NCBI GenBank assembly: GCA_963629305.1
Contig: CAVGIJ010000013.1
Location: 1 to 37,023, forward strand
DNA length: 37,023 bases
Direction of reading: 5' to 3'
Source: UBA1227 sp963629305
Lineage (GTDB): Bacteria; Bacillota; Clostridia; Oscillospirales; Acutalibacteraceae
Shown here piece after piece: positions 8,520-16,964 of this stretch (position 1 is its first letter; every line of letters starts with the position of its first letter). The position numbers and the translations under genes were made by a program. The notes beneath the pieces are model-generated. The model had not been told where the DNA came from, ran no database searches, and worked only from the letters and a program-made list of their open reading frames with translations.

Positions 8520-10637
8520 ATGAATTATAACGCTGAGATTTTAGCTCCTGCCGGCAGCAGGGAGTCGCTTACCGCAGCTGTAAGGTGCGGAGCAGACGCA
8601 GTATACCTCGGTGTGGGAAAATTCAATGCAAGACGAAACGCAGAAAATTTCGGTGTAAGAGAACTGAAAGATGCTATCTCCTATTGTCACGTCAGAGGTG
8701 TACGGGTATATATCACCCTGAACACCCTGATTCTCGACACTGAAATTCCGGCGGTACTTGAACTTATAAAATGCGGCTGTGCCTTTGGTGCAGACGCATT
8801 TATTATACAGGATCCCGGTATAGCACGGATTGTAAAAGAATTTGCTCCCGCCATGCCAATCCACGCATCTACACAAATGGCTGTGTCAACGGAAAAAGGA
8901 TTCAATAAACTTAAAGAACTCGGATTTTCACAGGCTGTTATTCCGAGAGAATTGTCGTATGAAGAAATACGAAGTATCAAGGAAAATACATCCATTGACC
9001 TTGAAATGTTTATACACGGCGCACTTTGCATGTGTGTTTCGGGGCAGTGTTATCTCTCCGGTATTTTGGGAGGAAGAAGCGGCAACAGGGGCCTTTGTGC
9101 TCAACCGTGCCGTCTTGCCTTCAGCGCACCGCACGGCACCGGGCATGATCTTTCTCTAAAAGATCTCTCACTCATAGACAATATACCAACGCTTTCAGAG
9201 CTTGGAATAAAATCTTTCAAGATTGAGGGACGCATGAAACGTCCGGAATATGTTGCCGCAGCAGTCACCGCCTGCAAAAACGCCCGTGACGGCAAAGATG
9301 ACAGTACATTGAAATCAGACCTTAAAGCTGTCTTTTCAAGGTCGGGCTTCACCGACGGATACTATACCGAAAAACACGGAAAAGCCATGTTCGGCACACG
9401 CGGCAAGGATGATGTTACCGCTGCCGCTCCGGTTTTGCGCAAGCTCTCTCTTCTCTATGAAAAAGAAGAACAGACCATACCCGTTTCAATAAGTTTGAAA
9501 GCGGAGCTCCGCAAACCGCTCATGGCGTCTGCATCGACGGGAAAGGTTCGGGTTTTTGTGACATCTGACTATAAGGTTCAGAGGGCAATAAACCACGCAA
9601 CGGAAGTTTCCACTATAAGAACACAACTTAAAAAGACCGGTGGCACTCCTTTCAGCGTAAAGATGACAGACATTGATATTGATGAGGACATAAACATACC
9701 GGTATCTGAGATAAACAATATAAGACGCGGGGTCCTCGACGCTCTTGAGAAAAAGCTCTGCGAACCGTATATAAAACCTTTTGGTGAAAATGTAAAAGAC
9801 TTTTATCCGGAAAAATTTGTTGCACATACCGTATCCGAAAACAAAAACAGCGCATCAGTCAACATGGTAGTCCGCTTTCAGCATGTCAACCAAATCCCGG
9901 ACAATTTCTGTGAAATAACGAAGTCTGTGACAAAACATAAAATCACTTCGTTAATTGTTCCCGTAACAACTCCAGAGGACAGATTTGCATCACTTAAGAA
10001 GATGGGAATTCCCTTTGGAGTGGAGATTCCCCGTTCTCTTTACGGCAACCAAAAAAGAATTGAAAAAGCAATAAGGGCTGCCAAAGAACACGGTGCATCG
10101 TTCGCATATGCAGGAACCATAGACGGTGTGTTGATCGCTCAAAAATATTTTCTTCCCGTTATGGGAGCGTCCACTCTTAACATCTTCAATTCATTTTCAC
10201 TTGAAGAATACAGAGAAAGTTTCAGCCTTCACTCGGCAATTATTTCAACCGAGTTGGAGCTTAAAAACATTGCAGAGCTTCGCGGTACATTGCCTCGCGG
10301 TATACTTGCATACGGACGCACGGCTGTTATGCTGACAAGAAATTGTCCCATAAAAAACGGCATGGACTGCAAAACTTGTAAGGGAGAACAAAGCCTTACG
10401 GACCGTAAAGGAATAAAGTTCCCCGTACGCTGTAATAACGGGTGCAGTGAAATTCTCAATTCACGCCCCATTTATCTTGCCGATAAACTCAGTGAAGTCA
10501 AAAATGTTGATTTTCTTCTTCTGAACTTTACTGTAGAGTCAAAAGAAAAAGTGAAAAAAATAATTCATTCATATGACGCCGAGCTTCCGCCGACGGGAGA
10601 ATTCACCCGCGGTCTTTACTTCAAAGGTGTTGAATAA
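8520..10637 (+). CDS. U32 family peptidase / RlhA-like protein
   Basis: A 705-residue protein of the peptidase U32 family, long form with a C-terminal extension. It starts with the family opening ILAPAGSRESLTAAVRCGADAVYLG. The U32 signature is intact as EMFIHGALCMCVSGQCYLS (162-180), followed by NRGLCAQPCRL; Cys170, 172, 177, 193 and 197 suggest an iron-sulfur cluster. A second Cys group (CPIKNGMDCKTCKG) lies near the C-terminus. Some relatives (RlhA, TrhP) hydroxylate 23S rRNA or tRNA rather than cut peptides, so a role in RNA modification is plausible; protease activity should not be assumed. CAAGGA precedes the ATG. It shares a transcript with zapA and ends at a bidirectional terminator. 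Confidence 0.85.
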   Translation: MNYNAEILAPAGSRESLTAAVRCGADAVYLGVGKFNARRNAENFGVRELKDAISYCHVRGVRVYITLNTLILDTEIPAVLELIKCGCAFGADAFIIQDPGIARIVKEFAPAMPIHASTQMAVSTEKGFNKLKELGFSQAVIPRELSYEEIRSIKENTSIDLEMFIHGALCMCVSGQCYLSGILGGRSGNRGLCAQPCRLAFSAPHGTGHDLSLKDLSLIDNIPTLSELGIKSFKIEGRMKRPEYVAAAVTACKNARDGKDDSTLKSDLKAVFSRSGFTDGYYTEKHGKAMFGTRGKDDVTAAAPVLRKLSLLYEKEEQTIPVSISLKAELRKPLMASASTGKVRVFVTSDYKVQRAINHATEVSTIRTQLKKTGGTPFSVKMTDIDIDEDINIPVSEINNIRRGVLDALEKKLCEPYIKPFGENVKDFYPEKFVAHTVSENKNSASVNMVVRFQHVNQIPDNFCEITKSVTKHKITSLIVPVTTPEDRFASLKKMGIPFGVEIPRSLYGNQKRIEKAIRAAKEHGASFAYAGTIDGVLIAQKYFLPVMGASTLNIFNSFSLEEYRESFSLHSAIISTELELKNIAELRGTLPRGILAYGRTAVMLTRNCPIKNGMDCKTCKGEQSLTDRKGIKFPVRCNNGCSEILNSRPIYLADKLSEVKNVDFLLLNFTVESKEKVKKIIHSYDAELPPTGEFTRGLYFKGVE

Positions 10638-10664
10638 AGTAAAGTAAAAGACAAAATATGCAAA

Positions 10665-10707
10665 AACTCCGATTATCAGATAACATATCTGATAATCGGA
10701 GTTTTTT
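10665..10707 (+). terminator. Bidirectional terminator between convergent genes
   Basis: AACTCCGATTATCAGAT and its exact complement form a 17-bp stem around AACAT, with T runs on the plus side and A runs ahead of it. It serves both the U32 gene and the convergent NhaC gene. Confidence 0.9.
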
Positions 10708-10731
10708 ATTTACTATGGTAAAACAAAAATC

Positions 10732-12366
10732 TTACTTGGTTTTCTCCGCTTCAAGTTGAGCCATACCTTGGTCGTAATTCTTTCTTCCGCCTTTTGTTAT
10801 AGCCTTTATAATAAAGAGAGTAGCTACTGTAAGCACTATGCCGATAAGAAGGCAAACAACAGCGTTTTGAACAAATCCTGCTATTACAAAGCTTACAAAG
10901 GAGATACCCGCAACCGTAATTGCATACGGAAGCTGTGTTCCGACGTGGTTTAAGTGGTCGCACTGAGCACCTGCGGACGACATGATAGTTGTATCTGAGA
11001 TCGGTGAGCAGTGGTCACCGCAAACAGCACCCGCAAGACAAGCGGAGATGCCGATTGTACCAAGTGTTGAACCAATCGGGAAGATAGCTGTTACTATTGG
11101 GATAAGGATACCGAATGTACCCCATGATGTACCTGTTGCAAAAGCAAGAATACATGCAATGATGAAAATAACTGCCGGCAAAAGCGATGTAAGGCTTGCC
11201 GAAGCGCCTTCAACAACCATAGCAACGAATTCACGTGCTTCGAGAAGAGATGTCATATTCTTAAGGCTTGTGGCGAATGTAAGAATGAGGATTGCCGGAA
11301 CCATTGCATTGAAGCCTGCGGGAATACACTCCATAGCCTCTTTAAAGGTCATTGTGCGTCTTGCCACGAGATAGATGATTGTTGCAACAAGAGCAACTAT
11401 ACCGCCCCATGGAAGACCTACGAAGGCATCTGTGTTTGCAAAGGCATCGACAAATCCGAGCTCACCTATACCGCCGACACGAAGAAGGGCGTAGATGCAG
11501 ATAGCAATAAGGAAAAGAATAGGAAGAATAAGGTCTACAACCTTTCCCTTCGGGTTTGCATCCATTTCCTGTTCGCCCTCATAAACGCCTGTTGTGAAAA
11601 GATCATCATGCTCTTTTGCGTTTATTTCATGCATTGCCATTGAGCCGTAATCAAATCCCATAAATGTTATGGTAATGATAAATACAAAGGTAAGAAGTGA
11701 GTAGTAGTTATACGGAATAGCCGAGATGAAGAGCTTAAGTCCCTGTCCCTCAGGAGCATATGAAGAAACTGCCGCAGCCCATGAAGAAATGGGGGCAATC
11801 ATACATACAGGAGCTGCTGTTGCATCTATAAGGTATGCAAGCTTTGCACGTGAAATCTTATGTGAGTCCGTTACAGGTCTCATAACAGAGCCGACCGTGA
11901 GACAGTTGAAGTAGTCGTCAATGAAGATAAGTACGCCGAGAGCAAATGTCGCGAGCATTGCACCGACTCTTGTCTTTATGTGCTTCTGTGCCCAGCGTCC
12001 GAAAGCAGCCGAACCGCCTGCCTTGTTTACAAGAGCAACGAGGATACCGAGCTCAACAAGGAAGATAAAGATACCTGCGTTATCCGCAACGGCAGGTGTC
12101 ATTGACTCTGTAATAATCGCATCGAGAAGGTGTCCGGGCATAAAGTGTGTATAAAGAGCACCGCCTACGACAACACCGATAAAGAGTGAGGAATAAACCT
12201 CTTTTGTTATAAGCGCAAGGCTTATAGCCACAACCGGCGGCAAAAGAGCCCAGAGCGTTCCCTTAGCCTCCATTATGCTTCCGGTAAAGCAACAGCCGAT
12301 AACAAAAAGTATCATAAACGCCATGGCGCCAATGGCTGTACCGGAAATCTTTTTTTTCTTTTCCAT
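10732..12366 (-). CDS. NhaC-family transporter under lysine riboswitch control (LysW-like)
   Basis: A 544-residue, multi-pass membrane protein of the NhaC Na+/H+ antiporter superfamily. Helices run from residue ~12 onward; conserved segments include DNAGIFIFLVELG, FIDDYFNCL, FATGTSWGTFGI and AGAVCGDHCSPISDTTIMSS. By homology alone it would be a Na+/H+ antiporter. However, its leader is an L-box lysine riboswitch, and NhaC proteins under L-boxes (called LysW) are predicted lysine transporters, so I infer amino-acid transport coupled to an ion gradient. The ATG at 12366 is chosen because GGAGG lies 8 bases ahead; the ATG 15 bases upstream overlaps that site. The gene is monocistronic. Confidence 0.9.
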   Translation of the reverse strand: MEKKKKISGTAIGAMAFMILFVIGCCFTGSIMEAKGTLWALLPPVVAISLALITKEVYSSLFIGVVVGGALYTHFMPGHLLDAIITESMTPAVADNAGIFIFLVELGILVALVNKAGGSAAFGRWAQKHIKTRVGAMLATFALGVLIFIDDYFNCLTVGSVMRPVTDSHKISRAKLAYLIDATAAPVCMIAPISSWAAAVSSYAPEGQGLKLFISAIPYNYYSLLTFVFIITITFMGFDYGSMAMHEINAKEHDDLFTTGVYEGEQEMDANPKGKVVDLILPILFLIAICIYALLRVGGIGELGFVDAFANTDAFVGLPWGGIVALVATIIYLVARRTMTFKEAMECIPAGFNAMVPAILILTFATSLKNMTSLLEAREFVAMVVEGASASLTSLLPAVIFIIACILAFATGTSWGTFGILIPIVTAIFPIGSTLGTIGISACLAGAVCGDHCSPISDTTIMSSAGAQCDHLNHVGTQLPYAITVAGISFVSFVIAGFVQNAVVCLLIGIVLTVATLFIIKAITKGGRKNYDQGMAQLEAEKTK

Positions 12367-12411
12367 TTTGTTTTCCTCCATTTTTATAATTATCGAAAAT
12401 GTAAAATGCAA

Positions 12412-12439
12412 TAAAAAAGGTCGTGATACCATCACGACC
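12412..12439 (-). terminator. Riboswitch expression-platform terminator
   Basis: On the minus strand GGTCGTGAT, a GGT loop, ATCACGACC and TTTTTT form a compact intrinsic terminator between the lysine aptamer and the gene. It would cut transcription short when lysine is bound. Confidence 0.85.
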
Positions 12440-12464
12440 ATAAACAAACGAATACAACTATTCA

Positions 12465-12640
12465 TCTATAGTAATGACAGCGCTCCACCATACAGTGACA
12501 GTCCGTTACATGTTTTGCAACGACCCAGCAAAAAGCAGCGAACAAGCTTCTTTTCACTTCGGCGATGTATCCTTTCATGTGTTGCCCGTTGTTCCGGTTG
12601 CGTCACACTACTCTTATAACACCGCGCCTCTATCAAGACA
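12465..12640 (-). ncRNA. Lysine riboswitch (L box)
   Basis: The minus strand carries the conserved aptamer core in order: GATAGAGGCGCGG, AGAGTAGTG, GGGCAACACATGAAAGG, ATCGCCGAAGTGAAAAG, GCTGGG, GGACTGTCACTG and TGGTGGAGCGCTGTCAT. These match the five-way-junction L-box consensus (AGAGG-GC, AGTA, GAAAGG, CGCCGAAG, CTGGG, CTGTCACTG, GGAGCGCT). A terminator follows before the NhaC start, which indicates transcriptional shut-off by lysine. Confidence 0.95.
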
Positions 12641-12660
12641 CTTTTCAATTGATGAGTGAA

Positions 12661-12689
12661 ATTTTAGCACAACATATAACAATATGCAA
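12661..12689 (-). promoter_or_regulatory. Promoter of the lysine-riboswitch transcript
   Basis: TTGCAT (plus 12684-12689), a 17-base spacer and TAAAAT (plus 12661-12666) on the minus strand. The predicted start falls about 13 bases ahead of the aptamer. Confidence 0.6.
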
Positions 12690-12726
12690 TACTAAAGATA
12701 AAAAAATACATTTCAATATGTGATAT

Positions 12727-13158
12727 TTACTGTTTTCCTGTCGAACCGAAGCCCCCACGGTCCTTACCCTCAAGCGTTGTGACCTCACAGAAATCAATTG
12801 CAGGCTGATTTTCAACAATTCTGAACTGACAGATTCTGTCGTTCACATGAATTTCGGTATCTCTCACAGCGAGTGCCGGCAGATACCACTGATCATTGTC
12901 ACCGCAGTACGACGCATCAATAACACCCATGGAGTTTGTCTGAATGATTCCGAAATTCTTGAAGGTTGAGGAACGCGGAACAACATGAGCCTCATAACCC
13001 TTCGGAAGCTCCATTGCGATACCGAGCGGAATAAGCTTCCACTCTCCCTTTTTTAGTGTTATTTCCTCTGCACAACGAAGATCAATCCAGTCGGATTTTC
13101 CGTCAATGTAGCGAAGTTTTTCTATTTTATCGGTAAAATACTTTATTTTTATATCCAT
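12727..13158 (-). CDS. dut: dUTP diphosphatase
   Basis: A 143-residue trimeric-type dUTPase converting dUTP to dUMP and pyrophosphate, which keeps uracil out of DNA and feeds dTMP synthesis. All five motifs are present: motif 1 DWIDLR (23-28), motif 2 PRSS (61-64), motif 3 GVIDASYCGD (78-87) with catalytic Asp81, motif 4 RICQFRI (108-114), and the mobile-arm motif 5 DRGGFGSTG. Motif 1 departs from the usual AGxDL, having Trp-Ile before the Asp, and motif 3 has Cys where Arg is common. The GGA site before the ATG is weak. It lies 83 bases downstream of the SDR gene. Confidence 0.9.
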   Translation of the reverse strand: MDIKIKYFTDKIEKLRYIDGKSDWIDLRCAEEITLKKGEWKLIPLGIAMELPKGYEAHVVPRSSTFKNFGIIQTNSMGVIDASYCGDNDQWYLPALAVRDTEIHVNDRICQFRIVENQPAIDFCEVTTLEGKDRGGFGSTGKQ

Positions 13159-13241
13159 ATCAATGTCCTATCTTTAAGCTTTTGTTTTGCGCTGTCATCA
13201 TCAAAATACTTTTTTTCACGAGGGAAAAAATTTTCATAAAA

Positions 13242-13970
13242 TCAAATGATAAATCCTCCGTTTACACCGAGAATCTGCCCTGTGATAAACGAGGCATTTT
13301 CGGAAGCAAGGAAAAGAGTTGCCTTTGCAATTTCTTCGGGCTTACCGATTCTCTCAAGAGGCGTTTCATTTGAGAGTTCCTCCATATCCCGCTCGCTGTG
13401 CGCGGAATTCATAGGCGTATCCACAATACCCGGAGAAATACAATTTACTCTTATACCGGATGGGCCTACTTCCTTTGCAAGCGACTTTGTAAAGCCGAGG
13501 AGCGCTGCCTTTGAAGCACTGTAAATAACCTCGCACGAAGCTCCGACCTCGCCCCACATGGAAGAAATATTTATTATAACTCCGTCTTTCCTGTTTATCA
13601 TACCCGGAAGAACAGCTTTTGTCGCATTGAACGCGCCCTTCATATTTACATCCATGAGTCTGTCATAGATGGCGTCCGTCGTATCTGTAATCAAGCCTTG
13701 AAATGCAACAGCAGCGTTGTTTATAAGAACGTCCACATGACCGAAGTCTGCCATTACATCCACAACCATTTTTGAAACTTCAGCGGGTTGAGATACATCT
13801 GCCTTGTATGCCTTGGCAATACCGCCTGCTTTTAAAATCTCTTCCGCAAGCTTGTTTGCCGCATCCTCGGACTTAAAATAATTTATCGCGACCTTGTAGC
13901 CTGCTGTCGCAAATTCTCTGCACACTGCGGCGCCGATTCCTCCGGCTCCGCCTGTAACCAAGACTGTCAT
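13242..13970 (-). CDS. SDR family oxidoreductase (FabG-like)
   Basis: A classical short-chain dehydrogenase/reductase of 242 residues. The Rossmann cofactor motif TGGAGGIG is at 6-13, NNAA at 84-87, and catalytic Ser137, Tyr150 and Lys154 (ISSMWG and YSASK) are intact. The C-terminal half (PGIVDTPMN, GKPEEIA, FITGQILGVNGG) matches the 3-oxoacyl-ACP reductase/glucose dehydrogenase branch. It is not in a fatty-acid operon here, so the substrate is unknown and the fabG name is not assigned. GGAGG sits 6-10 bases ahead of the ATG. The gene lies between the lipoprotein terminator and dut. Confidence 0.88.
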   Translation of the reverse strand: MTVLVTGGAGGIGAAVCREFATAGYKVAINYFKSEDAANKLAEEILKAGGIAKAYKADVSQPAEVSKMVVDVMADFGHVDVLINNAAVAFQGLITDTTDAIYDRLMDVNMKGAFNATKAVLPGMINRKDGVIINISSMWGEVGASCEVIYSASKAALLGFTKSLAKEVGPSGIRVNCISPGIVDTPMNSAHSERDMEELSNETPLERIGKPEEIAKATLFLASENASFITGQILGVNGGFII

Positions 13971-14002
13971 TCAAAGGGCCTCCTTTAAATATACATTAAA
14001 AG

Positions 14003-14035
14003 AAAAACAAAGCACTCCGGCAGATCCCGGAGTGC
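14003..14035 (-). terminator. Terminator of the lipoprotein gene
   Basis: GCACTCCGG and CCGGAGTGC form a 9-bp stem (14012-14035) followed on the minus strand by TTTGTTTTTCT, 17 bases past the lipoprotein stop. Confidence 0.75.
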
Positions 14036-14052
14036 CGTAATATCTGAGTAAA

Positions 14053-14793
14053 TCAGCCTGCACTTTGCGTCTGTGATGTTGATGAGGACGACAATGTGCT
14101 TGCATCTTGATAAGACTGGATTATACTGAATGTATCTGCCGGAGTCTCATACAGACTTAAGTTTGCATATTGCATTTCTTTTCCGGTAACCTGTGTGCCG
14201 AACATTACAAGTTCTGAGTTTTCGTTAAAGATGAATCTGTATGTTGTTGTGGCAAGAGGAACATAGTAGTCCTCATATGTATACTGTTTACCGTCATCAC
14301 CGTCTATGGTGCCCTCGCTCTTAAATGTACCGCTGAGTACATTGTCAAGCTTTGCATTGTTTACAAGCTGTGAGAATTGGTGCTCGTTCTCCATAGTCTC
14401 TTTTGTTACCGACTGTTTTACTTTTTCAGACGGAAGAGCAATGTAATAACTGTCACCTATTTTAACAAAGCTTACCAATGCATTTTGGCTTTCAACTTCC
14501 ATAGTCATTGTGAGAAGAGTATTGTCCCCGTAAAGCGCAACGGTAATGGGAGTCTGATCGTCTGCAGTTGCTTCAAACATATAATTTCCCGTTGCCATAA
14601 TCTTTGCATACGGCTCCATGAGTTTTCCTTTAAAAGCGTCAAGTGATACACTTTCGCCTGATCCGGATGTGTTCTCTCCGTTTGCATATGAAGGTTTTTG
14701 AACGGTAGGATCACTTTTATTGCATCCCGCAAACGCAACCGTAATACTTAAAGCCATACAAATGACCAAAATCGCGGTAATGAGTCTTTTCAT
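14053..14793 (-). CDS. Predicted lipoprotein of unknown function
   Basis: A 246-residue protein with a classic lipoprotein signal: MKR, a hydrophobic stretch, and the lipobox VAFAGC with Cys24 as the lipidated residue. After a short Ser/Gly/Pro linker comes a mainly beta domain (TADDQTPITVALYG, DSYYIALPSE, YTYEDYYVP, YRFIFNENSELVMFGTQ). This resembles the LolA/LppX-like outer-surface folds used by several Gram-positive lipoproteins, but I do not recognise the family. A Ser/Thr/Gln-rich tail ends it. The AAGGAGA site is good. It is transcribed alone between its own promoter and terminator. Confidence 0.75.
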   Translation of the reverse strand: MKRLITAILVICMALSITVAFAGCNKSDPTVQKPSYANGENTSGSGESVSLDAFKGKLMEPYAKIMATGNYMFEATADDQTPITVALYGDNTLLTMTMEVESQNALVSFVKIGDSYYIALPSEKVKQSVTKETMENEHQFSQLVNNAKLDNVLSGTFKSEGTIDGDDGKQYTYEDYYVPLATTTYRFIFNENSELVMFGTQVTGKEMQYANLSLYETPADTFSIIQSYQDASTLSSSSTSQTQSAG

Positions 14794-14874
14794 AAAAACT
14801 GTCTCCTTATATGATTAAAATCAATTTCTGCCGATATAAAAATATCTGCTGCTTGTGCAAAACAGAACATTTTT

Positions 14875-14903
14875 ATTTTACTCCGGCAGATATTGCAAGT
14901 CAA
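14875..14903 (-). promoter_or_regulatory. Promoter of the lipoprotein gene
   Basis: TTGACT (plus 14898-14903), a 17-base spacer and TAAAAT (plus 14875-14880) on the minus strand. An inverted repeat ATATCTGC (14842-14849) / GCAGATAT (14886-14893) brackets the -10 and may be an operator or a leader stem. Confidence 0.6.
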
Positions 14904-14920
14904 GTTAAAACAGAATCATC

Positions 14921-14988
14921 ACGGCACTCACAGTTCGCATCTTCAGAGAAGCATAATCTCTGACACCAACCGAGAGTGCCGTACTTTT
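14921..14988 (-). terminator. Composite hairpin after the permease/membrane-protein pair
   Basis: ACGGCACTC (14921-14929) pairs with GAGTGCCGT (14974-14982), and an inner TCAGAGA/TCTCTGA stem fills the interior. It lies just past the stop of the small membrane-protein gene. The nearest U-tract is on the plus side (ACTTTTT), so its role as a minus-strand terminator is uncertain. Confidence 0.45.
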
Positions 14989-15004
14989 TCAATACTTTTC
15001 GTTG

Positions 15005-15304
15005 TTAGAAAATATTCATACACAGTCTGACTATGAAAACAAGTGCTAAAACACCGGAGACAGATAAAACTATATTGCTCCTTTTTTGTTTCACCGCATC
15101 TCGTTCCTCTTCACTGACATTTTCGCCAATCATCCACGTGTATACGTATTTTGCAACCGCAGGAACAATCGATACCGTTCCCATAATTATCAGGAGAAAG
15201 CCAAGATCACTTATTTGATGGTTTGCCTCAATTTCCGTAACAATCGTTACGAGAAGGAGAAGAAAAGCAAGTACCATTATCAATACTTTCCAAAAATCAC
15301 TCAT
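15005..15304 (-). CDS. Small membrane protein, function unknown
   Basis: A 99-residue protein with three predicted membrane segments (about residues 5-23, 33-55 and 78-97). A charged loop (GENVSEEERDAVKQKR) lies between the second and third. Its ATG overlaps the stop of the APC permease as ATGA, so the two are translationally coupled, and a partner or accessory role for the permease is a reasonable inference. I do not recognise the family. Confidence 0.7.
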   Translation of the reverse strand: MSDFWKVLIMVLAFLLLLVTIVTEIEANHQISDLGFLLIIMGTVSIVPAVAKYVYTWMIGENVSEEERDAVKQKRSNIVLSVSGVLALVFIVRLCMNIF

Positions 15305-16764
15305 TCCTCTTGTCCTCCATTGTCAAAATACTTTCTCTGTCTTATATAGAAATACAATCCTAATACAATCCAAATAACAAGCATGATATAACTTTGAGTA
15401 CAGAAATGAACACCGTTAAGACCCGGAATCGGGAACAATTGTAAAATTACGAATATCAGAGAGAATATTACTCCAATCAATCCGAGTACATAAACAAATT
15501 TACTGTCCTTATTTCTTTTCACGGAAACCATAGTGGCTGCACTTGTGAAAAAGTATCCTATTGATGCTCCTATGGCACTCATGTCAACAAACCATCCGAG
15601 TGCCTCTCTGCCGAGTATAGGACCGGCAAGCGATATGAGCATACAAAACAGAATAGCATTTTTAGGCGTTCCGTATTTAGGATCAAGTTTCGCAAAAAAT
15701 TTCGGGAGATAGTTCTCTCTGCCCATAGAGTATAACAATCTGCTTGCTGCAAGATAAAAGCCCATGATTCCCGACAATACCGCGCACGAAACAGCAACTG
15801 CGATGAGCACCTTGCCAAAGGTTCCGAGCAATTCTTCAGCGGCAACAAGCAAAACCCAATCTCCTGCCATAACTCTGTCCGGCCAATTTTCAAGAGCTGC
15901 TGCGGCAATCGTGTTGTTTGAGATATATACAAAACCTCCGAAGAGAATTGCAATTGTCATTATGAAAAGAACCTTTTTATATGAGAAGTTGAATTCTTCG
16001 GCAGCTTGAGGTATTGTATCAAATCCTACAAATGCCCAAGGTGCTATAACAAATGTTACAAGAATTGCACTGATGATGGAATTCGTTCCGCTGTGAGCAA
16101 ATTGACTTATATTTGAAGTTGTTGCTCCGGCCGCAATCGCAGCTTCTTTGTCAAATCCCCAAATCGGCTGCATATTAATGCCGTTTACTTTGCTGCTTAT
16201 CAAAGCTGCAACGACAAGTGTAAATACCGAAACAACAAGCATTACTGCCAATCCTGTTTGAATAGTACCGGCCTTTTTTACTCCGCTTATGTTTAAATAG
16301 CCAAATATGATCAAAATCAATGATGCAAACAATATTTCACCAAGCCATATTTCATAACCTGCCACAGAATAATGAAAACCGAATTTGAGAATGTTGCTTG
16401 CTCCGTCTATTCCATCTACAATAAGGCCTATGGCCGTTGAATTCATCGGAACATTTGCCAAATATGCCGCTACAAGGAACCATCCGCAAAGGAATGCCAT
16501 GTTCTTTCCGAAACACATTTTTGCAAATGTAAATTCTCCGCCTGCTTGCGGGTATTTCGGGACCATATATGCATAACTGCATGCAATTATGATCATAACC
16601 AATGCACCCAGAACCATGGCAATGGCGGTTCCGGCTACACCGGAATTTGGCAAGAATTTTTCACCCGGGTTAATAAATGAACCCCATCCGATTATACAGC
16701 CAAGGGCTATCGCCCATACATTTAATGGGTTTAATTCTTTTCGTAAAGTTTGGTTATTATCCAT
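15301..16764 (-). CDS. APC superfamily amino acid permease
   Basis: A 487-residue transporter with about 12 membrane helices. The first helix carries the unwound substrate-binding glycine motif (ALGCIIGWGSFINPG), and the second segment YPQAGGEFTFAKMCFG is typical of APC permeases. Helix 6 has WAFVGFDTIPQAAEEF. The substrate is probably an amino acid, amine or polyamine; sequence does not decide it. The start at 16764 follows AGGTGAT; a start 10 codons upstream lacks a site. It is coupled to the small membrane protein downstream and preceded by a structured leader. Confidence 0.88.
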   Translation of the reverse strand: MDNNQTLRKELNPLNVWAIALGCIIGWGSFINPGEKFLPNSGVAGTAIAMVLGALVMIIIACSYAYMVPKYPQAGGEFTFAKMCFGKNMAFLCGWFLVAAYLANVPMNSTAIGLIVDGIDGASNILKFGFHYSVAGYEIWLGEILFASLILIIFGYLNISGVKKAGTIQTGLAVMLVVSVFTLVVAALISSKVNGINMQPIWGFDKEAAIAAGATTSNISQFAHSGTNSIISAILVTFVIAPWAFVGFDTIPQAAEEFNFSYKKVLFIMTIAILFGGFVYISNNTIAAAALENWPDRVMAGDWVLLVAAEELLGTFGKVLIAVAVSCAVLSGIMGFYLAASRLLYSMGRENYLPKFFAKLDPKYGTPKNAILFCMLISLAGPILGREALGWFVDMSAIGASIGYFFTSAATMVSVKRNKDSKFVYVLGLIGVIFSLIFVILQLFPIPGLNGVHFCTQSYIMLVIWIVLGLYFYIRQRKYFDNGGQEE

Positions 16765-16846
16765 ATTAATCACCTGTTCACTGCAATAGTACATAAGATA
16801 AAATAAATACTACTTCAGAGAAAAAAGTCTGCCTTTCATATAAAAT

Positions 16847-16918
16847 AAGGTCTCAGCACTGCGACGAAAATCACAGGATACAAATCTGATTGATATACAC
16901 TGAATATGCTGAGATCCT
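16847..16918 (-). promoter_or_regulatory. Inverted-repeat leader ahead of the APC permease
   Basis: On the minus strand AGGATCTCAGCA and TGCTGAGACCTT, 48 bases apart, pair almost perfectly (8 bp exact plus flanks). TGCAATAG and CTATTGCA also pair further out. This could be a cis-acting RNA. It matches no riboswitch I know, and it lacks a U-tract directly after the stem. Confidence 0.35.
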
Positions 16919-16929
16919 ATTGCAAAATA

Positions 16930-16959
16930 AAACGCACCGATATATATACCGGTGCGTTT
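16930..16959 (-). terminator. Terminator after the isomerase/epimerase gene
   Basis: AAACGCACCG and CGGTGCGTTT pair around an AT-rich loop, followed on the minus strand by TTTTATTTTG. It separates the MFS/isomerase unit from the APC unit. Confidence 0.75.
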
Positions 16960-16964
16960 CTTAA

